This document shows, piece by piece, positions 26,874-35,146 of a stretch of 64,000 nt of DNA. A model generated the notes under the pieces. The model was not told where the DNA came from. It made no database searches and saw nothing but the letters and a program-made list of their open reading frames with translations. The DNA is taken from assembly GCA_959606065.1 (NCBI GenBank), contig CAUHHV010000009.1, positions 1 to 64,000 of the forward strand, read 5' to 3'. The position numbers and the translations under genes are program-made. The stretch's first letter is position 1. Every line of letters starts with the position of its first letter. Source of the DNA: an uncultured Collinsella sp. (lineage in GTDB: Bacteria > Actinomycetota > Coriobacteriia > Coriobacteriales > Coriobacteriaceae).

Positions 26874-29315
26874 CTACCCCAGCGAGCGGTTGAGGGAGCC
26901 GAGCTCGTCGTTGCCCATGGTGCGCCACATTTGGAAGATACAACCGCGCGCCAGGAAAAAGAAACCGTTGTCGACCAGTTGCACAGCGGCATCTGCCAGC
27001 TGATTCGTCACGGCGGACACTGGCGGCAGCTCTAGTCCAGCCTTATGGATGGTCTCGACCGCTTCCTCGAACGTCGGAGGCTCGCTGACGCCCATCTCGT
27101 TCATAAGGCCCTGCATTTCTTCCAGCGCGCTGCTGCCCGACTCCTCGCCGCGCGGCACCAGACGGTAACAAGCCAGCGCCAGGTCGAGCTGATCGCAATT
27201 CCAATAGGCAAACGCCAAGCGATAGAACAGGTAGCCGATTGCAGAACGATCGCTGGCAATACGTAGGCCGTGGCGCGCCACCTCGATAATCTCGTCAAAG
27301 CGCTCCAGACGCGCAAGCACGTTGATGAGCGCAAAGTGCGACTGCATGGACGAGCGCGCCAGATCGTAAAGATGGCGCACCTCGGGCAGTGCTCGTTCAA
27401 AGTCCTCTTGCTCGGCGTAAAAGCTGCAGATCTCGTGCTGGGCAAAGTACAGCGCATCGGGCGCACGAAGGATTCGCACAGAGCGGTCTTCTTCCAACAC
27501 CGGTAGCACCATGCGCACCAGCTGGTTATCGCAAAACTGCGTTTGAACCGGACCTGTCGCCAAAAGCTCGGCGACGGCGCACTTAGCCTCCAACTCCTCA
27601 ACAAGACGGGAAAAGCCTTCAAAAGCACCTGTACGGTCGACTTTTGCCTGCTCGCGCAATTCAACAACACGGGCCACGTATGGGTCGTCGTCCTCTTCCA
27701 TGACCTCCAGCTCGTCAGCCGTATCGGCAAGCAGCAGATCGCGCAGCGCCGGCGGCAGCATGCGATGGTCATCACGCGGACGAGCATGAACCTCCGCCGG
27801 CTCAATCGTCTCCGGAGCGGTTGACTCATACGCCTCAAGCACACGCTTGCACGGCATATCGTCCATGTCCATGCTCTCAAGATCCTTGGCGACAGGCACG
27901 CAATCGGCCAGATAGGCCGCGCGCCCAAAGAAATACGTTGCGACAACGCACTCGCCCTGCTCACTGTCGGGAGCAGCAATCTGCACATAGCAGCGCGTGA
28001 TGCAGGTGCCCGCGGCAAAACACGCTGCCGCAAGCGTGAGCGCCACGCGCGCATCGTGCTCCGCGGCCCAGATCGCGCGCGTGTCCTCGTCCAACTCGCG
28101 CCAGGCGTCATCTTGAGCGTCGTATTCACGTTGTGGCATAGCATCAACGACAGACTGCCCAAACCGAACGAGCATGATCCCCTCGGCAACGTTTGCCCGA
28201 TAGGTATAGTCGAGCCGCGTGACCACGTTAAGTGCCTCGACAATACGCGCGAAGCGGGTACGCACATCCCACTCACCGCCCGGCTGGCAAGCCACCGTAC
28301 CCGGTTTGCCCCACGGGTTATCGCTCGAGGCCGTATCGAGCAGTCGGGGAACATCGTTGGTCGTCTTGGCGATATGCCACGCATCAAAGAGCGCGCAGCC
28401 CTCAAGGCTCGGCGAGGATGCCGCAGGGACCAATCCGGCCCCGATGTGCTCAAGGATGGCGGAGAGACGGTTAAGACGGCACTCGATGGCAAGCAGCATG
28501 TCAATCTCGTCCTGGTCCAGCAGACTACGATCAAAATTGAGATAGAAAAGCTTTGAGCGATCGATGCGAGCCAGGCTCATCTCGGACTTAGCGGCGATGG
28601 TGCGCAAGCGGGGCAAGTCAATTTCACTCATAAGGGCGGCGGCATAGCGCTCGATACCGCTCGGATTCTCGGCATGGTCAACGCGGTAAAGCAGCGTCTC
28701 GATAGCATCAGGGAGCGGTGCCGTGTTAAAGCCCAAAAACACCTCGACCGGCTCGGGCAACTTTACGAGCTTGATCTTGTCGATAACATTTTGCATACCC
28801 TCGTCGAGTCCGCCGGCGTCCGCCGTGCTCGCAATGGCATTTTCGGAGTCAGCGAATATCACGTAGCGCAGGAACATCGATGCCATGAACTCGCCGTAAG
28901 GAAGGGAGCGGGTCGAATTCCATGTCTCGTGGTCGGACTGCTCGCGCATGGGGCCTTCGGGAGAGCCGACGGTTCGCGCGCACGCGCGCATTGTGCCGTT
29001 GGCTCCCCGTACCACAATCTCACCAATACCGGAGTCCGACTCGTCAAGGACCAGTTCCATGTCGGGATCGTTGGGCAGCGGAGTCTCGCTAACGGGGCGG
29101 TCCACCTTGTACACCTCGCCCGAAACGCTTACGTAACCCAAAAGCGACACATGACTTTTGCCAACGAATTCGACGACATAGCAAGATTCATGCTGATCCT
29201 CGCCAAAGAGTTTCCAGACCACGCCATATGAGCGTCCCGCAGGCTGCTCGGGCATCGCCGGAAAGCGCTTCTTGGGATCGAGAAACCTGAGCTTGTATGT
29301 CGGACGCTCTGCCAC
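26874..29315 (-). CDS. Large TPR-containing protein of unknown function
   Basis: 813 residues, soluble, acidic, with no signal peptide or membrane helix. I do not recognise the first 480 residues. They open with a small beta-rich stretch (about 25-130) that might be a nucleic-acid- or ligand-binding barrel. The acidic segment VMEEDDDPYVARV (about 555-567) leads into a C-terminal helical array from about 570. There, repeats such as HEICSFYAEQEDFERALPEVRHLYDLA and AFAYWNCDQLDLALACYRLV fit tetratricopeptide repeats. The start is a GTG at 29315 with a weak GGGTGA upstream. It stands alone between tRNA loci. A scaffold role is plausible, but no function is assigned. Confidence 0.75.
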   Translation of the reverse strand: MAERPTYKLRFLDPKKRFPAMPEQPAGRSYGVVWKLFGEDQHESCYVVEFVGKSHVSLLGYVSVSGEVYKVDRPVSETPLPNDPDMELVLDESDSGIGEIVVRGANGTMRACARTVGSPEGPMREQSDHETWNSTRSLPYGEFMASMFLRYVIFADSENAIASTADAGGLDEGMQNVIDKIKLVKLPEPVEVFLGFNTAPLPDAIETLLYRVDHAENPSGIERYAAALMSEIDLPRLRTIAAKSEMSLARIDRSKLFYLNFDRSLLDQDEIDMLLAIECRLNRLSAILEHIGAGLVPAASSPSLEGCALFDAWHIAKTTNDVPRLLDTASSDNPWGKPGTVACQPGGEWDVRTRFARIVEALNVVTRLDYTYRANVAEGIMLVRFGQSVVDAMPQREYDAQDDAWRELDEDTRAIWAAEHDARVALTLAAACFAAGTCITRCYVQIAAPDSEQGECVVATYFFGRAAYLADCVPVAKDLESMDMDDMPCKRVLEAYESTAPETIEPAEVHARPRDDHRMLPPALRDLLLADTADELEVMEEDDDPYVARVVELREQAKVDRTGAFEGFSRLVEELEAKCAVAELLATGPVQTQFCDNQLVRMVLPVLEEDRSVRILRAPDALYFAQHEICSFYAEQEDFERALPEVRHLYDLARSSMQSHFALINVLARLERFDEIIEVARHGLRIASDRSAIGYLFYRLAFAYWNCDQLDLALACYRLVPRGEESGSSALEEMQGLMNEMGVSEPPTFEEAVETIHKAGLELPPVSAVTNQLADAAVQLVDNGFFFLARGCIFQMWRTMGNDELGSLNRSLG

Positions 29316-29412
29316 GAAGTATCACCCTGATCGGTCGTTGAGAGAAGGAGTGGTCGCGAATAAGTCGCGACATCTACTCGGAATCTTACACGAGTCGACA
29401 GGAAATCGTCCG

Positions 29413-29457
29413 CTTTACGCCCGCGCCTCGACCGAGGTTCGAATCCATGCGGTGTTT
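29413..29457 (-). repeat. Truncated satellite end at the first tRNA-Arg locus
   Basis: This begins a 108-bp segment (29413-29520) repeated without a mismatch at 29603-29710. It consists of the inverted T-arm end of a satellite, a terminator hairpin and the tRNA-Arg 3' end. The match stops in the middle of the T-loop. Confidence 0.8.
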
Positions 29458-29500
29458 ACGTAAAAGAAAAGCCCCCGTTGCCGGGAGCTTTAATCTCAAA

Positions 29501-29650
29501 TGGTGCGGCGTATAGGATTCCGCGCATCCGCTGCGCGGATCCGCACCGGCTTCGCCCGCCTGCCGGCGTGCTCGCCCGCGGGCTAAAAACGCTCCGCGTT
29601 TTCTTTACGCCCGCGCCTCGACCGAGGTTCGAATCCATGCGGTGTTTACG
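29501..29650 (-). repeat. tRNA-anchored satellite of tRNA-Arg(ACG) copy 1
   Basis: Begins with the complement of the tRNA-Arg 3' end and CCA (TGGTGCGGCGTATAGGATTC). Hairpin 1 is ATCCGC-TGC-GCGGAT, hairpin 2 is AAAACGC-TCC-GCGTTTT, and the end is GGTTCGAATCC (29626-29636), the tRNA T-arm read in the opposite direction. The tRNA-end copy is 190 bp from the genuine tRNA end. Confidence 0.8.
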
Positions 29651-29690
29651 TAAAAGAAAAGCCCCCGTTGCCGGGAGCTTTAATCTCAAA

Positions 29691-29767
29691 TGGTGCGGCG
29701 TATAGGATTCGAACCTATGACGTTCTGATTCGTAGTCAGACCCTCTATCCAGCTGAGGTAACGCCGC
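29691..29767 (-). tRNA. tRNA-Arg (anticodon ACG), copy 1
   Basis: A 77-nt gene including an encoded CCA. Acceptor GCGGCGT/ACGCCGC is perfect. The anticodon stem-loop TCTGA-CTACGAA-TCAGA gives ACG, normally deaminated to ICG. T-arm is ATAGGTTCGAATCCTAT. A terminator stem (29659-29680) follows and then the satellite. All three tRNA-Arg genes here have the same sequence. Confidence 0.96.
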
Positions 29768-29926
29768 GACTTGTTGATTATTATGCACATGGACTGAATA
29801 ATGGTCAAGCATTTTTTCAAAAAAAGTTATCGAATTTGATTTTTAATCATTTGGAGGGCTTGGCGCGATCTTCGACGCATCGCGATATAAGAAAAGCCTC
29901 CGTTACCGGAGGCTTTAAAGTTCAGT

Positions 29927-30003
29927 TGGTGCGGCGTATAGGATTCGAACCTATGACGTTCTGATTCGTAGTCAGACCCTCTATCCAGCTGAGGTAACGC
30001 CGC
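29927..30003 (-). tRNA. tRNA-Arg (anticodon ACG), copy 2
   Basis: Identical in sequence to the other two tRNA-Arg(ACG) genes, with encoded CCA. Its terminator (AAAGCCTCCGGTAACGGAGGCTTTTCTT on the minus strand, in part) is distinct. Unlike every other tRNA in the window, no satellite or inverted T-arm follows it. Confidence 0.96.
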
Positions 30004-30090
30004 AACGCACGGATTATTATGCACGCGAGCCCCCGATGGGTCAAGCGACAATTAGAAAAAATTTTACGGAGTGATAATTAAGTTGTTCGT

Positions 30091-30130
30091 GCCTCGACCG
30101 AGGTTCGAATCCATGCGGTGTTGCCATAAA
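30091..30130 (-). repeat. Truncated satellite end at the third tRNA-Arg locus
   Basis: GCCTCGACCGAGGTTCGAAT and the following CCATGCGGTG match the end of the complete satellite 190 bp further right (30281-30310) with a single mismatch at the end. Only the terminal part is present. Confidence 0.7.
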
Positions 30131-30166
30131 AGAAAAGCCCCCGTTGCCGGAGGATTCAAGTTCAAT

Positions 30167-30317
30167 TGGTGCGGCGTATAGGATTCCGCGCATCCGCTCC
30201 GCGGATCCGCGCCGGCTTCGCCCGCCTGCCGGCGGACTCGCCCGCGGGCTAAAAACGCTCCGCGTTTTCTTGACGCCCGCGCCTCGACCGAGGTTCGAAT
30301 CCATGCGGCGTCCGCCT
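30167..30317 (-). repeat. tRNA-anchored satellite of tRNA-Arg(ACG) copy 3
   Basis: Same plan as the first tRNA-Arg satellite: tRNA 3'-end copy, hairpin ATCCGC-TCC-GCGGAT, hairpin AAAACGC-TCC-GCGTTTT, inverted T-arm GGTTCGAATCC at 30292-30302. The tRNA-end copies are 191 bp apart. It differs from the first Arg satellite by a few substitutions, mostly in loops and linkers. Confidence 0.8.
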
Positions 30318-30357
30318 AAAAGAAAAGCCCCCGTTGCCGGAGGCTTTCAATTTCAAT

Positions 30358-30434
30358 TGGTGCGGCGTATAGGATTCGAACCTATGACGTTCTGATTCGT
30401 AGTCAGACCCTCTATCCAGCTGAGGTAACGCCGC
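30358..30434 (-). tRNA. tRNA-Arg (anticodon ACG), copy 3
   Basis: 77 nt with encoded CCA and a sequence identical to copies 1 and 2. It is followed on the minus strand by a terminator hairpin (AAGCCTCCGGCAACGGGGGCTT) and then a complete satellite. Confidence 0.96.
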
Positions 30435-30511
30435 AGCGCAAGACATATAAAACCACTTTAGCTTATTGGAGTCAAGCACAATTTCAAACTTTTTTGTGGA
30501 ACGCAGTCTTG

Positions 30512-30889
30512 TCATGCTGCTCCGCATATACCGCCATTCCCCGTACGATCGATTGGCTTTTCGATCACGTCAAACTTAGCATCAAGTTCCCTCAGGAGCG
30601 ATCTCACCCGCTGGGCACAATCATAATCGGCAAACGAGGTGCTCAACATGCGAGCAACCTGATTAGATGTCTGGACCCCATAGAAATGCTCTAGGGCCAC
30701 AAGCCCCTCGTGCGCCACAAACGTCTCAACCACATGAGGCGACTCCTCGTAGCACCATTGCGTCAACGGCCCCTCGCTCGTCTGTCGAACCACCAGGCCA
30801 CCCATGCCAGACGGCTCACACGTCACAAGCAGGTACTCCCCGCCCTCGTCGCTCTCAAACAAAACCACCCGATCATCAAACAGCTCCAT
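30512..30889 (-). CDS. Small uncharacterised protein
   Basis: 125 residues, soluble, with no family I recognise. The first 60 residues look like a small antiparallel beta sheet (FDDRVVLFESDEGGEYLLVTCEPS, GGLVVRQT). The second half is helical (NQVARMLSTSFADYDCAQRVRSLLRELDAKFDVIEKP). The ATG has a good ribosome-binding site (AAAGGGGACGCG). Its strand, spacing and codon use match its neighbours, so I consider it real. It sits between tRNA-Arg and serS. Confidence 0.65.
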   Translation of the reverse strand: MELFDDRVVLFESDEGGEYLLVTCEPSGMGGLVVRQTSEGPLTQWCYEESPHVVETFVAHEGLVALEHFYGVQTSNQVARMLSTSFADYDCAQRVRSLLRELDAKFDVIEKPIDRTGNGGICGAA

Positions 30890-31012
30890 CGCGTCCCCTT
30901 TCTCTCGCTCTTATTTAGCAAAAGCATAGCAGGTAGATGGCTGTATACAGAACAGTTGTTCGTGTGTTTTCTATTGAGCTGTCCGCACGGCATGGTATGG
31001 CCGCACACAAAA

Positions 31013-31037
31013 AGGGCACCCCAAAAAGGAGTGCCCT
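31013..31037 (-). terminator. Intrinsic terminator of serS
   Basis: AGGGCACTCC-TTTTT-GGGGTGCCCT followed on the minus strand by TTTTGTG, 24 bp past the serS stop codon. Confidence 0.9.
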
Positions 31038-31060
31038 AGCAAATCGCTTATGCAGCCAAT

Positions 31061-32344
31061 CTACGCGACCGGCTCGATCTTCTCGAGGCCGCCCATGTAG
31101 GGACGCAGAACCTCGGGGATCGTAATGGTGCCGTCAGCGTTCTGGTAGTTCTCCAGAATGGCTGCCATGGTACGGCCAGCCGGCAGACCGGAACCGTTGA
31201 GGGTGTGCAGATAGCGCGAACCCTTGAAGTTCTCGGGGTCGCGATACTTGATGTTGGCGCGGCGAGCCTGGAAGTCACCGCAGTTGGAGCAGGAGCTGAT
31301 CTCCTTGTAGGCGTTGTAGCTCGGCAGCCAGACCTCGACGTCGTAGGTCTGACGGGCAGAGAAGCCCAAGTCGCCGGTGCACAGGCTAATCACGCGATAC
31401 GGAAGGCCCAGCTGCTGCAGCAGGTACTCGGCCTCGGCGGTCATGCTCTCGAGCTCCTCGTCGGACTCCTCCGGCTTAGCGAACTTGACCATCTCGACCT
31501 TGTCGAACTCGTGCTGACGGATGATGCCGCGGGTGTCGCGACCGGCGGAACCGGCCTCCTCGCGGAAGCAGGGGGTGAAGGCGGTGTAACGGCGCGGCAG
31601 GGTGTCGGCGTCGAGGACCTCACCGGCGTGCAGGTTGGTGAGCACGACCTCGGCGGTAGGAATCAGGAAGTTGTCGCCCGAGACGTGATAGGCGTCGTCC
31701 TCGAACTTGGGCAGCTGGCCCGTGCCGAACATGGTCTGACGCTTGACGACGATGGGCGGCCACCACTCCTTGAAGCCACGGCTCGTGTGCGTGTCCAGGA
31801 AGAAGTTGATAAGGGCGCGCTCCAGGCGGGCGCCGGCGCCACCGAGAACGGTGAAGCGGCTGCCGGAGAGCTTGTTGCCACGCTCGAAGTCAAGGATGTC
31901 GAGGTCGGTACCCAGATCCCAGTGCGGCTTAAAGTCGAAGTCGAACTCGCGCGGGGTGCCCCAGCGGCGACGCTCGATGTTCTCGTCCTCGTCTTTGCCG
32001 TACGGCGTGGCCTCGCAAGGAATGTTGGGCAGGTGAGCCATGAAGTCGTACTGCTCCTGCTCGAGGGCGGTGCGGCGCTCGGCCAGACCGTCAATCTTCT
32101 CGTTGACGGCGCGCACGGCCTCCTTGGCGGCCTCGGCCTCGTCCTTCTTGCCCTCCTTCATCAGGGCGCCGATCTTCTTGGACTCGGCGTTGCGCGTGGC
32201 CTGGAGCTCCTCGACCTCGGTGATGACGGCACGGCGCTCGTCGTCGAGCTCAAAGAACTTCTCGCGGTCCCAAGACGTCTGACGGTTAGTCATGGCGACA
32301 TCGATGGCATCGGGGTTCTCGCGAACAAACTTGATATCAAGCAT
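31061..32344 (-). CDS. serS: Seryl-tRNA synthetase
   Basis: A class II synthetase that charges tRNA-Ser, including the tRNA-Ser(GCT) of this window, and tRNA-Sec where present. 427 residues. The N-terminal long-helix hairpin (about 25-105) that grips the tRNA variable arm is clear. Motif 2 appears as [21 protein letters not shown] near 257-277 and motif 3 as [19 protein letters not shown] near 380. The start [11 protein letters not shown] is preceded by GGAGGATCTA; the in-frame extension to 32371 has no such site. No T-box is visible in the short divergent region shared with the plus-strand small ORF. Confidence 0.97.
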   Translation of the reverse strand: MLDIKFVRENPDAIDVAMTNRQTSWDREKFFELDDERRAVITEVEELQATRNAESKKIGALMKEGKKDEAEAAKEAVRAVNEKIDGLAERRTALEQEQYDFMAHLPNIPCEATPYGKDEDENIERRRWGTPREFDFDFKPHWDLGTDLDILDFERGNKLSGSRFTVLGGAGARLERALINFFLDTHTSRGFKEWWPPIVVKRQTMFGTGQLPKFEDDAYHVSGDNFLIPTAEVVLTNLHAGEVLDADTLPRRYTAFTPCFREEAGSAGRDTRGIIRQHEFDKVEMVKFAKPEESDEELESMTAEAEYLLQQLGLPYRVISLCTGDLGFSARQTYDVEVWLPSYNAYKEISSCSNCGDFQARRANIKYRDPENFKGSRYLHTLNGSGLPAGRTMAAILENYQNADGTITIPEVLRPYMGGLEKIEPVA

Positions 32345-32455
32345 TAGATCCTCCGGCGATATACATTCCATTTAGGTTGCAACCTTGTACATGTATGGGC
32401 AAGTATATACTTATGAGCGTTTACGACCCAACTCAACTACGCAAGAAGGCACCCA

Positions 32456-32629
32456 ATGGACGCAGTTTTTTCCTTTTTGTTTGGCACCCGCACCGGTTTT
32501 GCCATCCTTTTCGCCGGCGGCATCCTGTTATTTGCGATTCTTGCCTTTGTAATGGAGAAGCGTACCCATAAGATGTACGTCGACCGCGGACCCAAGTCCG
32601 AGGATGAGGAAGACAGCTTCTGGGACTAA
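32456..32629 (+). CDS. 57-residue single-pass membrane protein
   Basis: A small ORF with a convincing layout: a short N-terminus (MDAVFSFLFGTRTG), one helix of about 20 hydrophobic residues (about 14-33), a positive stop-transfer MEKRTHKMYVDR and an acidic tail EDEEDSFWD. GAAGGC precedes the ATG, and a TATACT box sits at 32406-32411. The tail is predicted cytoplasmic by the positive-inside rule. It diverges from serS and ends at an inverted-repeat element with a strong bidirectional terminator. Function unknown. Conservation would decide whether it is real. Confidence 0.6.
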   Translation: MDAVFSFLFGTRTGFAILFAGGILLFAILAFVMEKRTHKMYVDRGPKSEDEEDSFWD

Positions 32630-32630
32630 T

Positions 32631-32783
32631 CTGCCAAAAAGGGACAGGTTTATTTTGGTCGGTTTTATCTGGGCAAACGCAAGCGCCCCGCAACCGGTAA
32701 CGATCCGGTTGCGGGGCGCTTTTCGCTAAAGGGACAAAACAGCAGGAAAAACCTGCCAAAATAAACCTGTCCCTAAATGGCAG
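32631..32783. repeat. Inverted-repeat element with 28-bp ends around a terminator
   Basis: Left end 32631-32658 and right end 32756-32783 are inverted repeats matching at 25 of 28 positions (core AGGGACAGGTTTATTTTGG). Between them lies the terminator at 32681-32721 and a small GCAGG-AAAAA-CCTGC hairpin. It fills the gap between the small membrane protein and proC. Size and ends fit a miniature inverted-repeat element, but no target-site duplication was confirmed. Confidence 0.6.
32681..32721. terminator. Bidirectional intrinsic terminator
   Basis: AAGCGCCCCGCAACCGG pairs with CCGGTTGCGGGGCGCTT over 17 bp. T-rich sequence follows on the plus side (CTTTTCG). It separates the plus-strand small gene from proC, which converge here. 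Confidence 0.85.
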
Positions 32784-32786
32784 GTT

Positions 32787-33557
32787 TTACTGGAGGGTTG
32801 CGTCGATTGCCTTGACCAGGGCACTGCGCATGCCGGCGTCCTCGAGCGCAACGACGCCCTTGATGGTGGCGCCACCGGGCGAGCATACGGCATCCTTCAT
32901 CGCCGCAGGATGCTGGCCAGTTGAAAGCTGCAGCTTTGCCGTACCTAGCACCATCTGGCTCACAATGCGATAGGCATCGGCACGCGGGATACCGTGCTTG
33001 ACCGCCGCATCGCCCAGGGCCTCGATTGCCATAGCGACAAATGCCGGAGCGCAACCACCCACCGTGCCGCCCACGAACAGCAGGCTCGTATCGAGCTCGA
33101 CCACCGCACCGAGCTTGCCAAGCAGATCAAGCACCACCGCGCTCTGCTCATCACTAAGCGTGGAAGCCTTCTCGCAAGCGATGACGCCCTCGCCCACCGA
33201 AACCGGCGTGTTGGGCACCGTCGAGATATGCGCGACGCCCGGCAGGACCTGCTCCCACTTGGCACTGTCCCAGGTCCAGGCAACCGACAGAACGACCTTT
33301 TTGGCAAGAACATCCTTGAGCGGGGCGAATACCTTCTCGATCATGTACGGTTTGACCGCAGCGACCACGATATCGGATGTGGCGACAACCTCGGCGGCAT
33401 CGTGGCAGGCGACCATGCCGCGCGCCTCGCAGCGCTCAACCAGTGCGTCGTAGCGACCCGCGCAGGCGCACATGTCGCTCGCAGCTACACCGGCAGCGAT
33501 CCAGCCATCAGCCATAGCGCTCGCCATATTGCCAAAACCGACAAACCCAATCTTCAT
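32787..33557 (-). CDS. proC: Pyrroline-5-carboxylate reductase
   Basis: The last step of proline synthesis: NAD(P)H-dependent reduction of 1-pyrroline-5-carboxylate. 256 residues. The N-terminal Rossmann motif GFGNMASAMADGW departs a little from the usual GxGxMG. The segment VVAAVKPYMIEKV follows. The C-terminal helical dimerisation domain contains GGTVGGCAPAFVAMAIEALGDAAV and SPGGATIKGVVALED, both family hallmarks. It lies 73 bp downstream of rlmH and is probably part of the same run of minus-strand genes. Confidence 0.94.
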   Translation of the reverse strand: MKIGFVGFGNMASAMADGWIAAGVAASDMCACAGRYDALVERCEARGMVACHDAAEVVATSDIVVAAVKPYMIEKVFAPLKDVLAKKVVLSVAWTWDSAKWEQVLPGVAHISTVPNTPVSVGEGVIACEKASTLSDEQSAVVLDLLGKLGAVVELDTSLLFVGGTVGGCAPAFVAMAIEALGDAAVKHGIPRADAYRIVSQMVLGTAKLQLSTGQHPAAMKDAVCSPGGATIKGVVALEDAGMRSALVKAIDATLQ

Positions 33558-33630
33558 ATCTCATAGTCCTCTCAGACACGCTCTTCAAAACGAAAGCTAT
33601 TGTCCCACGCCATTGTTTCGTATTGCCGAC

Positions 33631-34101
33631 CTATTTGTGATACGGCTCGCCTCGGCTGATCTTGCAGGCGCGATAGATTTGCTCCAGCAGCACCACGCGC
33701 GCCAAGTTATGCGGCAAGGTAATACGTCCAAAGCTGAGCATCTCGTCGGCTCGTGCGCGCACGTCATCGCTCACGCCGTCCGATCCGCCAATCACAAAGG
33801 CGATGTCGCTGTTGCCACGCAGCATAAGATCATCGAGCCGCGCCGAAAACTCCTCGCTCGAGCGCTCCTTGCCCTCAATAGCCAGCAGGATCACATGCGC
33901 TCGAGACGGCAAGGCAGCAAGAATCGCCGCCCCCTCCTTGTCGCGCGCGGCATCCACGCCGCCCGCCTTGGCCGGGTCGATATCGGCCACCTCGCGGATA
34001 TCAACCTTGGCATAGGCACCTAGGCGCTTGGTGTACTCAGCGCACGCGTCCTTCCAAAAGCGCTCCTTGAGCTTACCGACGCAAACGACGGTGTATTTCA
34101 C
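33631..34101 (-). CDS. rlmH: 23S rRNA pseudouridine-1915 N3-methyltransferase RlmH
   Basis: A SPOUT methyltransferase that methylates pseudouridine 1915 (E. coli numbering) of 23S rRNA, acting on assembled ribosomes. 156 residues, the usual size. The knot signature is clear: FVIGGSDGVSDDVRARAD and ITLPHNLARVVLLEQIYRA, ending GEPYHK. It starts with GTG, preceded by AAGGAG. The stop codon of the upstream SPFH gene is 6 bp away, so they are coupled. Confidence 0.96.
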   Translation of the reverse strand: MKYTVVCVGKLKERFWKDACAEYTKRLGAYAKVDIREVADIDPAKAGGVDAARDKEGAAILAALPSRAHVILLAIEGKERSSEEFSARLDDLMLRGNSDIAFVIGGSDGVSDDVRARADEMLSFGRITLPHNLARVVLLEQIYRACKISRGEPYHK

Positions 34102-34107
34102 GCGTGT

Positions 34108-35046
34108 CTACTCCTTCGACTCGTTCTGAACCTTGCCGGCGGTCAGCATCTGCTCGAACATCGAGGCCGACTGCGAGAAATCGCTCGGCAGCACGACCGT
34201 CGAGGTTTTACCCGTGCGAGCAAACTCCGTCATCATCTCGGTCCACTGCGTAAACATGAACAGCTGGTTGGCCTCGTCGTTGCCGACACCCGTCTCCTGG
34301 ATAATCTCGAGCGAATCTTTGATACCCAGCGCGATGGCCTTGCGCTGGTTGGCGATGCCCTCGCCCGCCTTTTCCATCGCCTCGGCCTCGGCGGTCGCCT
34401 CGGTGACGCGCTTGATGCGGTCGGCCTCGGCGAGCTCCTGCGCGGCAGCGCGCTTTCGCTGGGCGGCATTGATGTCGTTCATGGAGTTCTCGACCTCGGT
34501 CGGCAGCGCGATCTTGGTGATGAGTGTCGACACGAGGGTAAAGCCGTAGGCAGCCATCTGCTCGGACACGGTGGCATTAACGTCCTTGGCGATGTCATCC
34601 TTCTTGGCAAAGACCTCATCGAGTGTGTAGACGGGGATTGAAGAGCGCAGGGCGTCGGTGATGAAGTCGCGCATCTGGTCGACGGGCTCCTGCAGCATGT
34701 AGTAGCTCTTGTAGATACCCGAATCTGCCGGGCCGGCGCCCATGTCATAGCTCACGTGGTACTGAGCAGAGACCTCAAGGCCGATGGTCACATTGTCCTG
34801 GGTCTTAACGTCGATGCCAAAACCGTTTTTCATGGTGCGCAGACTCACCGTGGCGGCCTTGCGGTCGATCACGGGTACCTTCATGTGGAAGCCCGCATTG
34901 ACGATGCGATTGAACTTGCCCAGGCGCTCGATGATCACGGCATGCTGCTGTTCAACGACATAGCAGGCGTTGGGAAGCAGCAGCAACAGGATGATGATGG
35001 GAAGTAGAAGGCTCGTAAGGGCAGCGATGATACCGGAAAACAGCAT
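34108..35046 (-). CDS. SPFH/Band 7 membrane protein (stomatin-like)
   Basis: 312 residues. An N-terminal hairpin or transmembrane segment (about 4-27) is followed by the SPFH domain (QQHAVIIERLGKFNRIVNAGFH, about 33-190). A long Ala/Glu-rich coiled coil (AAQRKRAAAQELAEADRIKRVTEATAEAEAME) and a C-terminal segment come next. Such proteins oligomerise at membrane microdomains and are often partnered with NfeD, which is not seen here. The start MLFSGIIAA is preferred because GGAGAG lies before it; the seven-codon extension lacks one. It is upstream of and coupled to rlmH. Confidence 0.9.
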   Translation of the reverse strand: MLFSGIIAALTSLLLPIIILLLLLPNACYVVEQQHAVIIERLGKFNRIVNAGFHMKVPVIDRKAATVSLRTMKNGFGIDVKTQDNVTIGLEVSAQYHVSYDMGAGPADSGIYKSYYMLQEPVDQMRDFITDALRSSIPVYTLDEVFAKKDDIAKDVNATVSEQMAAYGFTLVSTLITKIALPTEVENSMNDINAAQRKRAAAQELAEADRIKRVTEATAEAEAMEKAGEGIANQRKAIALGIKDSLEIIQETGVGNDEANQLFMFTQWTEMMTEFARTGKTSTVVLPSDFSQSASMFEQMLTAGKVQNESKE

Positions 35047-35146
35047 GGTCTCTCCTCTGATAGGCACACGTTGGTACTAGGATACCCGTCCAAGGAGATC
35101 GTGCATAACAAAAAGAGCTCCCATTGCTGGGAGCTCTTTCAATCAA

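Noticed and set aside
29478..30395. Short Arg/Pro-rich open frames through the tRNA-Arg satellites
   Set aside because: They read through tRNA genes and terminators, and such tRNA-shadow peptides are well-known false annotations. The parallel with the E. coli Tpr peptide is interesting but there is no ribosome-binding site.
29413..30434. CRISPR array suggested by regularly spaced repeats near tRNA-Arg
   Set aside because: The repeats are tRNA ends, terminators and satellite cores of over 100 bp; no short direct repeats with unique spacers and no cas genes.
32345..32455. T-box leaders for serS, hisS or metG
   Set aside because: Upstream gaps are short or filled with other hairpins; no T-box core or antiterminator could be found.
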